From CAYSLC01 sp964431545 (GTDB lineage Bacteria > Desulfobacterota > Desulfobacteria > Desulfobacterales > JAABSP01), in contig CAYSLC010000005.1 in NCBI GenBank assembly GCA_964431545.1, positions 1 to 62,095 of the forward strand: a stretch of DNA of 62,095 nt, written 5' to 3'. Shown here in pieces: positions 50,942 through 60,900 of this stretch (positions within the stretch are counted from its first letter, which is position 1; each line of letters opens with the position of its first letter). The translations under genes were made by a program, and so were the position numbers. The notes beneath the pieces were generated by a model, which ran no database searches, was not told the origin of the DNA, and was given only the letters and a program-made list of their open reading frames with translations.

Positions 50942-51946
50942 TCACCTCAGTAGCTGGTATTTTCGTACCGCCCGGTTGTGGTCCTTCAGGTTGGTGGAAA
51001 ACTGATGGGTCCGGTCCTGTTTCGAGACAAAGAAAAGGTATTCGGTTTCGGCGGGGTGGAGGGCCGCATGGAGCGCCTCCCGGCCGGGATTGGCGATGGG
51101 CCCCGGCGGCAGCCCCGAAATCCGGTAGGTGTTGTAGGGGGTCCGGTCCTCCAGATGCTTCCGGGTCAGGTTGCCGTCGAAGTCGGCGATGCCGTAGATC
51201 ACCGTGGGATCGCTCTCCAGCCGCATCCCCTTCTTGAGCCGGTTGTGAAAGACCGATGAGATCAGGGCCCGCTCCTCCGGCGCCCCGGTCTCCCGTTCGA
51301 TGATGGAGGCGAGCGTCACCGTCTCGTGGACCGTGAGGCCCAGCTCCCCGGCCCGGGCCTTCCACCCGGGGGTGAAGACGCTCCAGAACTGGCGGACCAT
51401 GGTCCGGACCATCGCCTCGGCCGTGACCTCCCCCGTGAAGTGGTAGGTGTCCGGAAAGAGATACCCTTCCAGGGTGGCGCCGCCCGCGGAGAACTCCCGG
51501 ACCGTGTCGGGGTCGGCGGCCGCCGCCAGGAACGCCGCCTCCCGGACCAGCCCCGCCGCCTGGGCCGCTTCGGCGATCTGGTGCATGGTATACCCCTCCG
51601 GAATCGTCAGTTTATGGTGGCGGACTCGGCCGGCCACCAGGATGTCCAGAATCTCCTCCGGCGTCATGGCGGGGGAGAGGAGGTATTCTCCGGCCCGGAT
51701 CCGGGTGTCCGCCCGACGCAGCCGGGCCAGAAGGCCGAACCGGACGGGGCTTTGGATCAACCCCTCCCGGTCCAGGGCGTCCCGGGTCTCCAGAAACCCC
51801 TGCCCCGCGGGCACGGTGAAAACCGTCTTTTCATCGGAGCCCCCCGAGGGGGTCATCGCGTATTCCCTGAGATCCCAGGCGACGTAGGCCGAAGCCCCCG
51901 CCCCCAGGAGGAGGAGGAGGAAAATCGCTGTGAGAAACCTTTTCAC
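50942..51946 (-). CDS. mltG: Endolytic murein transglycosylase
   Basis: A 334-residue inner-membrane enzyme that cuts nascent glycan strands and so sets their length. One N-terminal membrane helix (FLTAIFLLLLLGAGASAYVAW), a LysM-like region with TIPEGYTMHQIAEA, and the YceG domain with LEGYLFPDTYHF, the catalytic Glu in LASIIERETG, and SDPTVIYGI. Start is GTG 51946 with AGGGG upstream. Followed after one base by nagZ, so synthesis-linked cutting and recycling are encoded together. Confidence 0.95.
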   Translation of the reverse strand: MKRFLTAIFLLLLLGAGASAYVAWDLREYAMTPSGGSDEKTVFTVPAGQGFLETRDALDREGLIQSPVRFGLLARLRRADTRIRAGEYLLSPAMTPEEILDILVAGRVRHHKLTIPEGYTMHQIAEAAQAAGLVREAAFLAAAADPDTVREFSAGGATLEGYLFPDTYHFTGEVTAEAMVRTMVRQFWSVFTPGWKARAGELGLTVHETVTLASIIERETGAPEERALISSVFHNRLKKGMRLESDPTVIYGIADFDGNLTRKHLEDRTPYNTYRISGLPPGPIANPGREALHAALHPAETEYLFFVSKQDRTHQFSTNLKDHNRAVRKYQLLR

Positions 51947-52066
51947 TACCCCTGTTCCCTATGAAAAGGACCTTCGGGTGTCAAGTCTTTTATTGGGTTG
52001 GAATAATTCCCGGCCCCTTCCTTTTTCCTCCCGGACCGCGCCCCATGGCCCCGCCGTCATTGAAGA

Positions 52067-52095
52067 TTGACACCTTCTCCCGCATCTTTTATAGT
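52067..52095 (+). promoter_or_regulatory. Strong sigma-70 promoter of the ankyrin lipoprotein operon
   Basis: TTGACA at 52067-52072, a 17-base spacer and TATAGT at 52090-52095 (five of six matches). It predicts a transcript start near 52102, which rules out any start codon for the next gene upstream of that point. Confidence 0.8.
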
Positions 52096-52156
52096 CGAAA
52101 ATTATTCTTTTTTTAATCGATTTTCCATGTCACGAGCAGGTCAAAAGGGGGAAACG

Positions 52157-53362
52157 GTGGTGAAGCAGACGGAGGGTGGACGGAGCCGGACCACGGCCCT
52201 TTGGCGGTGGATCCTCGCGGCGGCCGTGCTGGTGTCGACCGGTTGCGCCGATCTCCACGAGGCGGCCCTGGAGGGGGACACGGAGCGGATCCGGAGCCTC
52301 CTCGGACAGGGGAACGTGGTGGATGTCCGGGACGAAAACGGCCGGACCCCGCTCATGGCGGCGGCCCGGACCAACAACATCGCGTCCCTTCGGCTTCTGC
52401 TCGCCAACGGCGCCGAGCCCGACCTCACCGACCGCTCCGGAAAGACCGCCCTCTGGTACGCCTACGACCAGCGGAACTTCGAGGCCTTCCGGATGCTCCT
52501 GGAGAGCGGGGCCCGGGCCGATTTCCTCGACGCCAGAAAGACCCCGCCCCGGATGCCCAAGCAGCGGAACCTCTACGACCTGGCCAAGGAACTCGACCTC
52601 CTCCGGCGGATCCGCGCCACCCCCGGGGAGATCTCTCTCTATGACATCTACTTCTCCCGGTTCCCCGGCGGCTATTACCTTCCCCAGGTGGACGCCCAGC
52701 TCCGCCGGCAGGTGCGGGAGGACTTCGCCCAGATCCGGAAGTCCCCCGACCGGGAACTGCTGACCGCGTTTCTGAAAAAGTACGGGGATCTGGGGGGCAG
52801 GGCTCACCGGGTGGTCGCCTCCCAGCTCAACATCCGGGCCTGGGGCGATCTTGCGGCCGACCTCGTGGGACAGTACGTCCAGGGGGATGTCGTCTTTGCC
52901 GTGGCCCGAAAGGGGGACTGGGTGCTCACCGACCTGGGGTGGGTCCACGGCGACTATCTCCGGCGGATCGACCGGCCCGTGGCCGCCACCCGGCCCTACG
53001 TGAAGGCGGTTCGGGACCGGCTGGCCAAGGCCGGGGAGATCTCCCCCCCGCCCCCCCGGCCCGAGCGTCGACCTCTCCGGACGCTGAAGCCCCGGCGGAC
53101 CAAACCCGCCTCGGTGGCCGCGCCGGCTCCCGCCCCGGCCGCCGCATCCCCCCCGGCCCCGGCCTCCACGCCGGCCCCGTCGGCCCGATCCGGCGCCGGA
53201 TCCGGCTCCGGCCCCGAGGCGGAGCTTTCCGCCATCCTGGCGGACCCCACCCTCCAGGCCCTGGAGGGGTTCATCAAGAAGTACGACGGTCGCAAGGGGC
53301 ATGCCGTTCTGGTCCGGCGGGCCAGGGAGGCGTACCGGACCCTGCTGCTCCATGGGAATTAG
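52157..53362 (+). CDS. Exported ankyrin-repeat protein with SH3-like domain (probable lipoprotein)
   Basis: A 401-residue protein from GTG 52157 (GTG 52160 equally possible), chosen because AAGGGGGAAAC lies upstream and the promoter at 52067-52095 excludes earlier starts. A signal sequence ends in VSTGC at Cys30; the -3 Ser is unusual for a lipobox. Two to three ankyrin repeats follow (about 32-125: DLHEAALEGDTERIRSLL, GRTPLMAAARTNNIASLRLLL, GKTALWYAYDQRNFEAFRMLL). Residues about 210-265 resemble a bacterial SH3 domain (SQLNIRAWG, GDWVLTDLGWVHGDYL), then a Pro/Ala-rich linker and a helical end. It overlaps the next gene by 11 bases. Function unknown; a cell-envelope binding role is likely. 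Confidence 0.82.
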   Translation: MVKQTEGGRSRTTALWRWILAAAVLVSTGCADLHEAALEGDTERIRSLLGQGNVVDVRDENGRTPLMAAARTNNIASLRLLLANGAEPDLTDRSGKTALWYAYDQRNFEAFRMLLESGARADFLDARKTPPRMPKQRNLYDLAKELDLLRRIRATPGEISLYDIYFSRFPGGYYLPQVDAQLRRQVREDFAQIRKSPDRELLTAFLKKYGDLGGRAHRVVASQLNIRAWGDLAADLVGQYVQGDVVFAVARKGDWVLTDLGWVHGDYLRRIDRPVAATRPYVKAVRDRLAKAGEISPPPPRPERRPLRTLKPRRTKPASVAAPAPAPAAASPPAPASTPAPSARSGAGSGSGPEAELSAILADPTLQALEGFIKKYDGRKGHAVLVRRAREAYRTLLLHGN

Positions 53363-55178
53363 GGGCGCCATCGCCGCCGGAGTCCTGGGCCTGGCCCTGC
53401 TGTCGACGCCGGCCGTCCCGGTCCGGGCCGGCCTCACCCCCGAGGCGCTGCAAAAGCGGGAACAGATCCGCCACGCCGTGGCGGAGGGGATCCTCTCCAT
53501 CTACACCATCCCCTTTCACACCTACGTCAACCTCCACATGTGGGAGGAGATCCGGGCCATCCTCCGGGCCAACACCGACAACCTCATGACCCGCCGCCTG
53601 CCCGGCGTCTACTACAGCCGCCCCTACGTCCTCGACGGCCGGATCTGGGTCTTCGAAAACGCCACGGTGAGCGGGGGCAACATCTATGTCTTCGACCCGG
53701 AAACCCTTTCGGGGGTCGACCGCCGGCGCAACGAGCGGTTCATCGACTACGACGGGGCGATCCGGGAGATCGCCGGGTCGACGGTGATCTCCGGGGGATC
53801 GGACAAGGACGCCGACGCCGCCGTGGTCTGGGAGACCGACACCGATCGGACGCGGGTCCTCAAGCTGGTGGAGGGGCACTACGTGGGGTCGATCCGGGCC
53901 GCTGGGGGGCGGCTCTTCATCGGCTCCTGCGGCGGGCTGGTCAACTCCTGGACCTGGCCGGACCTCGCCCCCTTGGGCGTCTACCGCTCCGACGGGCAGC
54001 GGAATGTCGACTGGGACGCCTTCAACCAGCGGGAGTGCATCACCGGCATCACCCTTCTGGGGGACACCCTGGTGGGGGCGGGGGAGCGGACCCTGTTCTT
54101 CTGGGACCTGGAGACCCGCGAGCGGGTCCGGACCCGGCCCAAGCGGATCCCGGACAGCATCCCCGTCTTTTTCAAACAGTATCTGGTGGAATACCGCAAC
54201 GACCGGTTCTGCGTCCAGGATCTGGCCACCGGAAGGCGTCTCAAGATGGTGCGCACCGACCGGTACGTGGAGGACCTCATCGTCACCGACCAGTCGGTGC
54301 TCCGGGACCACCAGGGGGATGTCCTGGTGGCCGCCCTCCGGTACAACAAGGGGCTCGCCTTCTATGATTTTCCCTCCTGCGTCCCCCTCCACCGCATCGA
54401 GGTCAACGGGGAGGCCCTGGCGGCCGTAGGGAGCACCCTCTTTGCCACCGACGACCGCCACCTTTACCGGTACCATCTCAAGAGCCGGGACTCCCGGCGG
54501 TATCAGGCCTTCATCGACGCCATCGATCCCGACAAGATCCGGGTGGACGACGAGACCTATCCGGCGCTGATCGACCTTCTGGCCGATCACCCCCGGCTTC
54601 TGGCCGAGGCCGGCGTCGTCGACCGGTACCTGGAGAAGAAGGGGCTGACCCTCCACCATACCTTCAAATACGGAAAGATCGGCCGGCGGACCCCGCCGGA
54701 GGCGGACGGCGGCGGGGACGCCGGCGGGTCCGCCCCGGCGCCGGAGGATGTCTACGGGTACAAGGCGCTCTACGGAATGGAGAACCGGTCGGACCGCTAC
54801 TGGCTGGTGACCCTGTCGGCCGCCTGGCGGGGGCAGTACGGCCGGAACACGCGCTACGAGGAGCGGGTCCACCATCCCAAAAGGCCCCACGTCTTCTTTT
54901 TGGCGCCGGAGGGTGGGCGGCGGGCCAGCTTCCAGGTGGGGGAGAAGGAGCCGGACCACCTGGTGATCTATCCGGTCCGGGCCGATGCGGTCTCCCGAGA
55001 GTTCCACCAGGGGCTCCTCACGGCCCTCGATCCGGAGAACACCGATCCCGCCGTGATCGACCGGTACCTGGCCGACGAGCGTGCCGCCGCCTTCCACGAC
55101 CGGCTCAACGCCCGGCGGAAGGCCCTGGCCGAAGAAGCGGGCGGCGGCCTGCTCCGGCGCCTCAACCCCTTTGACTGA
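53352..55178 (+). CDS. Exported WD/propeller-like protein of unknown function
   Basis: A 608-residue protein with a signal peptide cut after about residue 26 (VPVRAG). The region from about 90 to 390 has repeated strand pairs such as GRIWVFENATVSGGNIYVFDPETL, RLFIGSCGGLVNSWTWPDL and DTLVGAGERTLFFWDLETRER, which look like a beta-propeller of WD40 or PQQ type. The last 200 residues are mixed helical with YRYHLKSRDSRRYQ and a charged C-terminus. It begins within the end of the ankyrin lipoprotein gene and is followed after 28 bases by a radical SAM gene. I cannot name a family. Confidence 0.75.
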   Translation: MGIRGAIAAGVLGLALLSTPAVPVRAGLTPEALQKREQIRHAVAEGILSIYTIPFHTYVNLHMWEEIRAILRANTDNLMTRRLPGVYYSRPYVLDGRIWVFENATVSGGNIYVFDPETLSGVDRRRNERFIDYDGAIREIAGSTVISGGSDKDADAAVVWETDTDRTRVLKLVEGHYVGSIRAAGGRLFIGSCGGLVNSWTWPDLAPLGVYRSDGQRNVDWDAFNQRECITGITLLGDTLVGAGERTLFFWDLETRERVRTRPKRIPDSIPVFFKQYLVEYRNDRFCVQDLATGRRLKMVRTDRYVEDLIVTDQSVLRDHQGDVLVAALRYNKGLAFYDFPSCVPLHRIEVNGEALAAVGSTLFATDDRHLYRYHLKSRDSRRYQAFIDAIDPDKIRVDDETYPALIDLLADHPRLLAEAGVVDRYLEKKGLTLHHTFKYGKIGRRTPPEADGGGDAGGSAPAPEDVYGYKALYGMENRSDRYWLVTLSAAWRGQYGRNTRYEERVHHPKRPHVFFLAPEGGRRASFQVGEKEPDHLVIYPVRADAVSREFHQGLLTALDPENTDPAVIDRYLADERAAAFHDRLNARRKALAEEAGGGLLRRLNPFD

Positions 55179-55206
55179 TCCGACGATCCCCCGGACCCGA
55201 TCCCCC

Positions 55207-56523
55207 ATGGCCGCACAGACCCGAAACCCGTATCTCACCGCCGTGGTCGCGGATGCCCGGGGGGAGATCTTCGAACTGCCCGGCTACGCCGCCGTGGGCA
55301 TGGCCGGCGACGACCTGGCGCCCCTGACCCTCCCCAAAACCGTGCCCATGCCCCACGGCGGAGAGTTGATGTACCTGCCCGACCGCCGGCCCGTGGTCTG
55401 GGACGTGGCCGACGGCCGCCTGCGGGAACTCGCCGAAAACCCCTACGTCCCCGGGGAGCCGGTCCGGCCGGTGGCCGCCTTCAACTCCCCCGGCTACGTC
55501 CTCTCCCGGGTCTGCGCCTTCCGGGAGGATCCGGGGGCCGGCCCTCTGCCCCTGTTCTCCTATGGGGCCGTGGGCTGGCACCGGCGGGGATTCCGCACGG
55601 CGGTGATCCGGGTGGATGACGAGCCCCGCCAGGATCTGCGTCGCATGCCCCCGGACCGGGTGGCGTCGGGGGTCCGCCGGATGCGGCGGACCCTGCCCGA
55701 CAACCGGCTCCGGGCCCACCTGGAGAACTGCGCCCTGGTCTACGGGTGTCCGGCGGGCAAAAACTTCTTCCTGGGCCGGTACGAGGCCCCCCTGCCGGCC
55801 TCGCCCGCCTGCAACGCCCGGTGCCTGGGGTGCCTCTCCCTCCAGGGGGAGAGCGGGATCCCCCACAGCCAGAACCGGATCACCTTCACCCCCACCCCCG
55901 TGGAGATCGCCGGCGTGGCCCTGGTCCACCTCCGCCGGGTGAAGCGGGCGGTGGTCAGCTTCGGCCAGGGGTGCGAGGGGGATCCGCTGATGGTCGCCGA
56001 CACGCTGGAAGCGGCCATCCGGCTGATCCGGGCCGAGACCGACCGGGGCACCATCAACCTCAACACGAACGGGAGCCTTCCGTCGGCCGCCGCCGCCCTC
56101 TTCGACGCCGGGCTCGACGCCGTCCGGATCAGCATGAACAGCGTCCGGAAGACCTCCTACGAGGCCTATTTCCGGCCCCGGGGGTACCGGTTCGAGGATG
56201 TGCTCCGGACCATCGACACGGCCCTCTGCCGGGGGCGGTTCGCGGCCGTCAACTACCTCAACTGCCCCGGCGTCACCGACGCGCCCGAGGAGGCGGACGC
56301 CCTGGACCGGTTCTTGGAGGATCACCCGGTCTCCATGATCCAGTGGCGCAACCTCAACTTCGATCCGGTCCGGTACCGGTCCGCCATGGAATCCACCGGC
56401 CCCTTGGGCCCTCCCCTGGGCATGAAGGTTCTGCTGGACCGGGTCCGCCGGAGCCATCCCCGGGTCCGGTTCGGATACTTCAACCCCCCCAAGGAATCCT
56501 TCGAAGAAAGGGCGGCCCCATGA
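55207..56523 (+). CDS. Radical SAM protein of unusual architecture
   Basis: A 438-residue enzyme. The cluster motif is C202, C206, C209 (CNARCLGC), unusually far from the N-terminus; it is followed by SFGQGCEGDPLMV and TINLNTNGS, normal radical SAM strands. The first 200 residues are a separate domain with PHGGELMYLPDRRPVVWDV and ENCALVYGCPAGKNFFLG, which adds two more cysteines. No SPASM-type tail. The substrate is unknown. Its stop overlaps the prmA start (ATGA), so the two are translationally coupled, which hints at a role in protein or ribosome modification. Confidence 0.85.
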   Translation: MAAQTRNPYLTAVVADARGEIFELPGYAAVGMAGDDLAPLTLPKTVPMPHGGELMYLPDRRPVVWDVADGRLRELAENPYVPGEPVRPVAAFNSPGYVLSRVCAFREDPGAGPLPLFSYGAVGWHRRGFRTAVIRVDDEPRQDLRRMPPDRVASGVRRMRRTLPDNRLRAHLENCALVYGCPAGKNFFLGRYEAPLPASPACNARCLGCLSLQGESGIPHSQNRITFTPTPVEIAGVALVHLRRVKRAVVSFGQGCEGDPLMVADTLEAAIRLIRAETDRGTINLNTNGSLPSAAAALFDAGLDAVRISMNSVRKTSYEAYFRPRGYRFEDVLRTIDTALCRGRFAAVNYLNCPGVTDAPEEADALDRFLEDHPVSMIQWRNLNFDPVRYRSAMESTGPLGPPLGMKVLLDRVRRSHPRVRFGYFNPPKESFEERAAP

Positions 56524-57440
56524 GGTGGATGGAGATCCGGGTGGACTTCCAGGCCCCGGACCGGGACCTGGCCGTGGATCTCATCGCCGACCGGTTCTAC
56601 GCCTTGGGCCTCGCCGGGGTGGTGGAGGAGGGGGGCGCGTACGAGCCGGCCGACTGGGCGGACGGGGCCCCGCCGCGGCCCGCCGGGGACGCGGTGGTGG
56701 GGTACCTGGCCGAGACCGAGGGGGTGGAGACGCTCCTGTCGGACCTTCGGGAGGGCCTCGACCGGCTGACCGGGCAGGGGATCACCAGCCGGATCACCTT
56801 CCGCCGGGTGGACGAGGAGGACTGGGCCGAGTCGTGGAAGGCCTATTTCCGGCCGGAGCGGATCGGAGAGCGGCTGGTGGTCAAGCCCACCTGGCGGGAT
56901 TTCGACCCCCGGCCCGGGGACCTGGTCCTCGCCATCGACCCCGGCATGGCCTTCGGCACCGGGACCCACCCCACCACCGCCATGTGCCTCCGCCTCCTGG
57001 AGCGCCACCTCCGGCCCGGGGACGGGCTGCTCGACGTGGGGACCGGGTCGGGGATCCTGCTGGCGGCGGGGGCCCTCCTGGGGGCGGGGCGGCTCCGGGG
57101 GACGGATGTGGACCCCGTGGCCGTGACGGTGGCGACGGAGAACCTGGCCCTCAACGGGGTTCCCGCCGAACGGTATTCGATCACCGCGGGGCCCCTGACC
57201 GAAGGGATAACGGGCCGCTACGAGGCGGTGACCGCCAACATCCTCACCGACGTGATCCTGACCCTCCTCGACCGGGTGGAGCGGGTGACGGCGCCGGGGG
57301 GCCTCTTCATCGGATCGGGGATCCTGGCCGGGAACGGGCCCCAGGTGGGCCGGCGGATGGAGGCGCGGGGCTTCACGGTCCTGGAGAGACTGGTGGAGGA
57401 CGGGTGGACGGCCCTGGCCGGCCGCCGCCGGGAGGCGTGA
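56520..57440 (+). CDS. prmA: Ribosomal protein L11 methyltransferase
   Basis: A 306-residue SAM-dependent methyltransferase that trimethylates ribosomal protein L11. Marks: EEDWAESWKAYFRPERIGERLVVKPTW, DPGMAFGTGTHPTTAMCL, LLDVGTGSGILLAAGALLGA (SAM binding) and VTANILTDVILTLL. Length is normal. ATG 56520 overlaps the radical SAM stop. It ends 18 bases before the convergent CNB-domain gene. Confidence 0.95.
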   Translation: MRWMEIRVDFQAPDRDLAVDLIADRFYALGLAGVVEEGGAYEPADWADGAPPRPAGDAVVGYLAETEGVETLLSDLREGLDRLTGQGITSRITFRRVDEEDWAESWKAYFRPERIGERLVVKPTWRDFDPRPGDLVLAIDPGMAFGTGTHPTTAMCLRLLERHLRPGDGLLDVGTGSGILLAAGALLGAGRLRGTDVDPVAVTVATENLALNGVPAERYSITAGPLTEGITGRYEAVTANILTDVILTLLDRVERVTAPGGLFIGSGILAGNGPQVGRRMEARGFTVLERLVEDGWTALAGRRREA

Positions 57441-57458
57441 TGGGCGGGCCCCTTTCGG

Positions 57459-57878
57459 CTACCCCTGGGCCGACATCCGGCGCATCCGCTGGCACAGGAC
57501 CCGGATGATCCCCCGCACCACCTCGATCTGCTCGGCCATGAGGTCGTAGAGGGGCCCTTCGTCCAGGCGGAACAGGTCCGTGTCCTCCAGGGCGGTGATG
57601 GTGGCCATGCGGGGCTCCGGGTCGAGGGCCGCCAGCTCCCCGAAGACCTCCCGCCGCCCCAGCACGGCGATCTCCCGGCCGTTGTCGTGGACCTTCATCT
57701 TCCCTTCCACGATGATGTACATGGAGGTGCCGATCTCCCCCTTCCGGATGGCGTCCTGGCCGGCCTTCACCTCCACCTCCTCGACGATGTTGGCCACCTC
57801 GATGAGGTCCTCCTCGGGGGTGGCGGAGAAGATGTCGACCGATTTGAGGATCATCACCTTTTCGATGGTCAGTAGCAT
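57459..57878 (-). CDS. Cyclic nucleotide-binding (CNB) domain protein, stand-alone
   Basis: A 139-residue protein consisting of one cyclic-nucleotide-binding domain without a DNA-binding helix-turn-helix. The fold starts at LKSVDIFSATPEEDLIEVANI; KAGQDAIRKGEIGTSMYIIVEGKMKVH and REVFGELAALDPEPRMATITALEDTDLFRL form the phosphate-binding cassette with GEL and the nearby Arg. It lies 26 bases after the transporter-HEAT gene, in one operon with a class III nucleotide cyclase, so it probably senses the cyclase product. Confidence 0.92.
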   Translation of the reverse strand: MLLTIEKVMILKSVDIFSATPEEDLIEVANIVEEVEVKAGQDAIRKGEIGTSMYIIVEGKMKVHDNGREIAVLGRREVFGELAALDPEPRMATITALEDTDLFRLDEGPLYDLMAEQIEVVRGIIRVLCQRMRRMSAQG

Positions 57879-57904
57879 GGCTTGTGGGATTCCTTCACGA
57901 AGGG

Positions 57905-60900
57905 TTAAGAGGTGACCAGCTTGAGGTGCGGCGGCGCCTTGGCGGCGGGGGCGGCCCGTTGGCCGGTGTCGGCCTTCTCCTCCTCCAGCTGCCGGACGGT
58001 CCGGGAGACCAGGGCGCTGGGGTCGCCGGCCAGCTTCGGGGCGTAGTCTTCATAGGTCTCCGGGTCGAGCTGGAACAGGGCCCACGCCGACGTGGCCCGA
58101 ACGATGTCGTCGATGTCCCTCACCTTTTCCGTGATCTGGGGGACGCACTCGACGAGGTCGAGCCGGACGATGAGTTCCAGGGCGCAGATCCGGGACCAGG
58201 AGAGGGTGAAGACCGAAGCCCCGAAGGCGATCTGCTTGACCGTCGAGACCACCCGCTCCCGGGTGTGGAACGCCCGCAGCTCCGGACTGGTGACGGTCAT
58301 CCGGGAGAAGTCCCGGTGGTGGAAGAGGGTGAAGATCCGGTCTCCCAATTTGGGGTCGGGGATCTCGGAAAGCAGGGTCCGGAGCATCCCGGTCACCGCC
58401 TTCGGCACCGGCTTTTCGTCCTGGTGGATGTACCAGAAGAAGATGGTCGAGAGGTCCACATCCTCGGGGGTGAGCAGGGCCAAAATGGAGAGGATCCGAC
58501 GGCGGCTCCGGACCAGCTCGCCGTTCAGGGCCCGGACCAGCCGGTCGGCCCGGCGCTCCGGCAGGAAGGTGACCATGGCCGAGACCACCTGTTTGGCGTC
58601 GCCGATCTCGATGGAAAGGAGCTTGCGGAGTTCCTCCCGGATGCTCCCCTCGATGGTGAACCTCCCCTTGATGAGAGCGTCGAGCACCGCCGTCCGGATG
58701 GTCTTGTCCGGAACGGTGAGCCCCTCCAGGAGGGCGGCCCTCGCCGCGGTCCCCTGGAACCGGGCCAGGATGTTGGCGGCCCGGCACCGTCGGGCCCGCC
58801 GCTCGCCGTCGTCCAAAAGGATGTTCTTGAACAGGTCCACCGTGTACCGGCCGGAGCGGGTCAGGTACCCCTTGCCCATGGGGATGCTGGCGAACCCCAC
58901 GGAGTTGATCACGAACCGGGCGAATTCCACCACCGCGGCGGACCGGTCCCCGGTGAGGGGCTGGAGCCGCTCCACCAGGTCGTTGGGATTGAGGCACCCC
59001 AGGGCCCAGACCGCCGTCTCCCGGACGGTGGGATCGGGGTCCGACAGGCAGGAGACCACCGCGTCGTAGAACTCCATGGTGCCGATGCGGCCCACCGCGA
59101 AGAGGGCGCACGCCTTGGTCCAGGCCGAGGTCCACTGGTGGGACCGGGAGAGGATCTCCTTGAGCCGCTCGTGGCGGTTGAGCCGTTCCTGCTCGAAGTG
59201 GTGGATGAGCCGGGCGTGGCGCTGGGAGGTGGGCAGATCATCCAGAAGGGGCAGGACCAGCCCTTTGATGTCCGTTGAAATCAGGTTGTCCATGGCCTCG
59301 ATGGCCCGGTCCCGTTTGTTGCGATCGGCGCTGGCGATGTCCGCCTGGGCCGAGAGGATGGCGTCGGCGTTGTAGATCATGGCCAGCATCAGGAAGATCC
59401 GCCGCCGGTTGCGCTCCACCTCCCCCTTGAGGGCCTGGACCAGGGGCCCCGCGATCTTGTAGTCGCCGATATCCAGCAGCGCCGAGAGGGTCCAGGTGGC
59501 GTCCTTGACCTCGTTTCGGATCCTTTTGTGGAGGGCCCCGATCTCTTTGCCGGCGGCCTGGTACCGGCACTGGACCAGCCCGGCCAGGATCCGGTTCCGA
59601 ATGTCCTCGTCCGAGGCGTCGATCTTCTTTTTGAGGATCGCCACCGCACGGGCTCCCCCGATCCGGGCCATGATCCGGATGATCCGGCCCCGGGTCTCGG
59701 TCGGCGTCTCTTCCGCGTCGAAGGCCTCCTCCAGTTCGGGGAGAATCTCCCGGCCGAAGTCGACCACCGCGTGGACCGCGGCGCTGCGCAGCTCGGGGTT
59801 CCTGAAGCTCTCCAAAAGGGGGGGGAGGAGCCGAGGGCTTTTCAGGTTGCCCGAGGCGACCACCGCGGCCCGCCGCACGTCCATGTCCGGGTCCTGGAGG
59901 AGTTTGAGCAGGGGCCGGTAGAAGCCGGAGATCCCCACCTCCCCCAGGACGTGGGCCGCCAGCATCCGGTCGGCCGACTCCTCGGAGGCGAGCAGGGCGT
60001 TGAGGTTTCCCCCGGCCGACAGGACCCCGTCGATGCCCCCGTGGCTGAGCAGGCCCACCATGGCCCCCTTGCGCAGTTCGGGGTCCGGACTGTCCAGGTA
60101 GGGGAAGACCTTTTCGAAGGCCTCGGTCTCGGAGACGGCGCACAGGGTCCGCAGGGCGGTCCCCAGAACCGGCGGCGAGGGCTCCGCCCGGAGCCGCTCC
60201 ACCACGGCGGGCAGGGCGCCGGCCATACCCAGCGCTCCGATCCGCTCCAGGACGTACTTCCGGACCTCGGGCGCCTGGTGGTCCAGGAGATTTTGCAGGT
60301 AGGCGGGCAGCTTTTCGTGCTCGATCTCCTCGAGCACCTCCAGGCAGTAGATCACCACCCCCGGCGTCTGGCTGGAGAGCCCCCGGCGCAGCACGCTCTC
60401 GCTGGCGCTGTCCTCCAGGGAGAGGGCCCGGCCCCCCAGTTTGCGCTTGGTGAGAGCCCGCATGAGCACCGCCGTGTACTCCCGGCGGAGCACCAGCGAG
60501 ACGGCGATCCAGCCGCCGCAGATCAACAGGACCAGCAGAATGACGTGGACGGGGGAAAGGGGAAACACGACGTCGAACAAGAGCAGCAGGCCGCCGGCCA
60601 CCGCTCCGGCCAGGGGCTCCACCCGGGTCTCCAGCACCGTCTGGGCCTTGATCCGCTGGCCCACGGGGAAGGGCTGGTAGAGGATCCGCAGGGAGGGCTC
60701 CTCGATGGAGACCCGGAAGACCTCGTCCAGGAGCTTGGTCCCCGCCACCACCCAGAAGAAGGCGCCCAGGGCCCCGGCCCATCCCATGGCGGCGGCGATC
60801 CCCGATCCCAGGATCACCGTCGCCGGCACCAGGAGCAGGCCGATGCTCATCCCGTACCGGGTGATCACCCGGCCGGGGAGGAAGGCGTTGCTGATCAGGT

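Noticed and set aside
51956..51984. TTGACA with 17-base spacer and TAGGGA on the minus strand upstream of mltG
   Set aside because: The predicted transcript start would fall inside the mltG ribosome site, leaving no leader, and the -10 matches poorly.
52067..52156. Earlier start codons for the ankyrin lipoprotein
   Set aside because: They lie at or before the promoter; the TATAGT element at 52090-52095 places the transcript start near 52102, and the AAGGGGG site favours 52157/52160.
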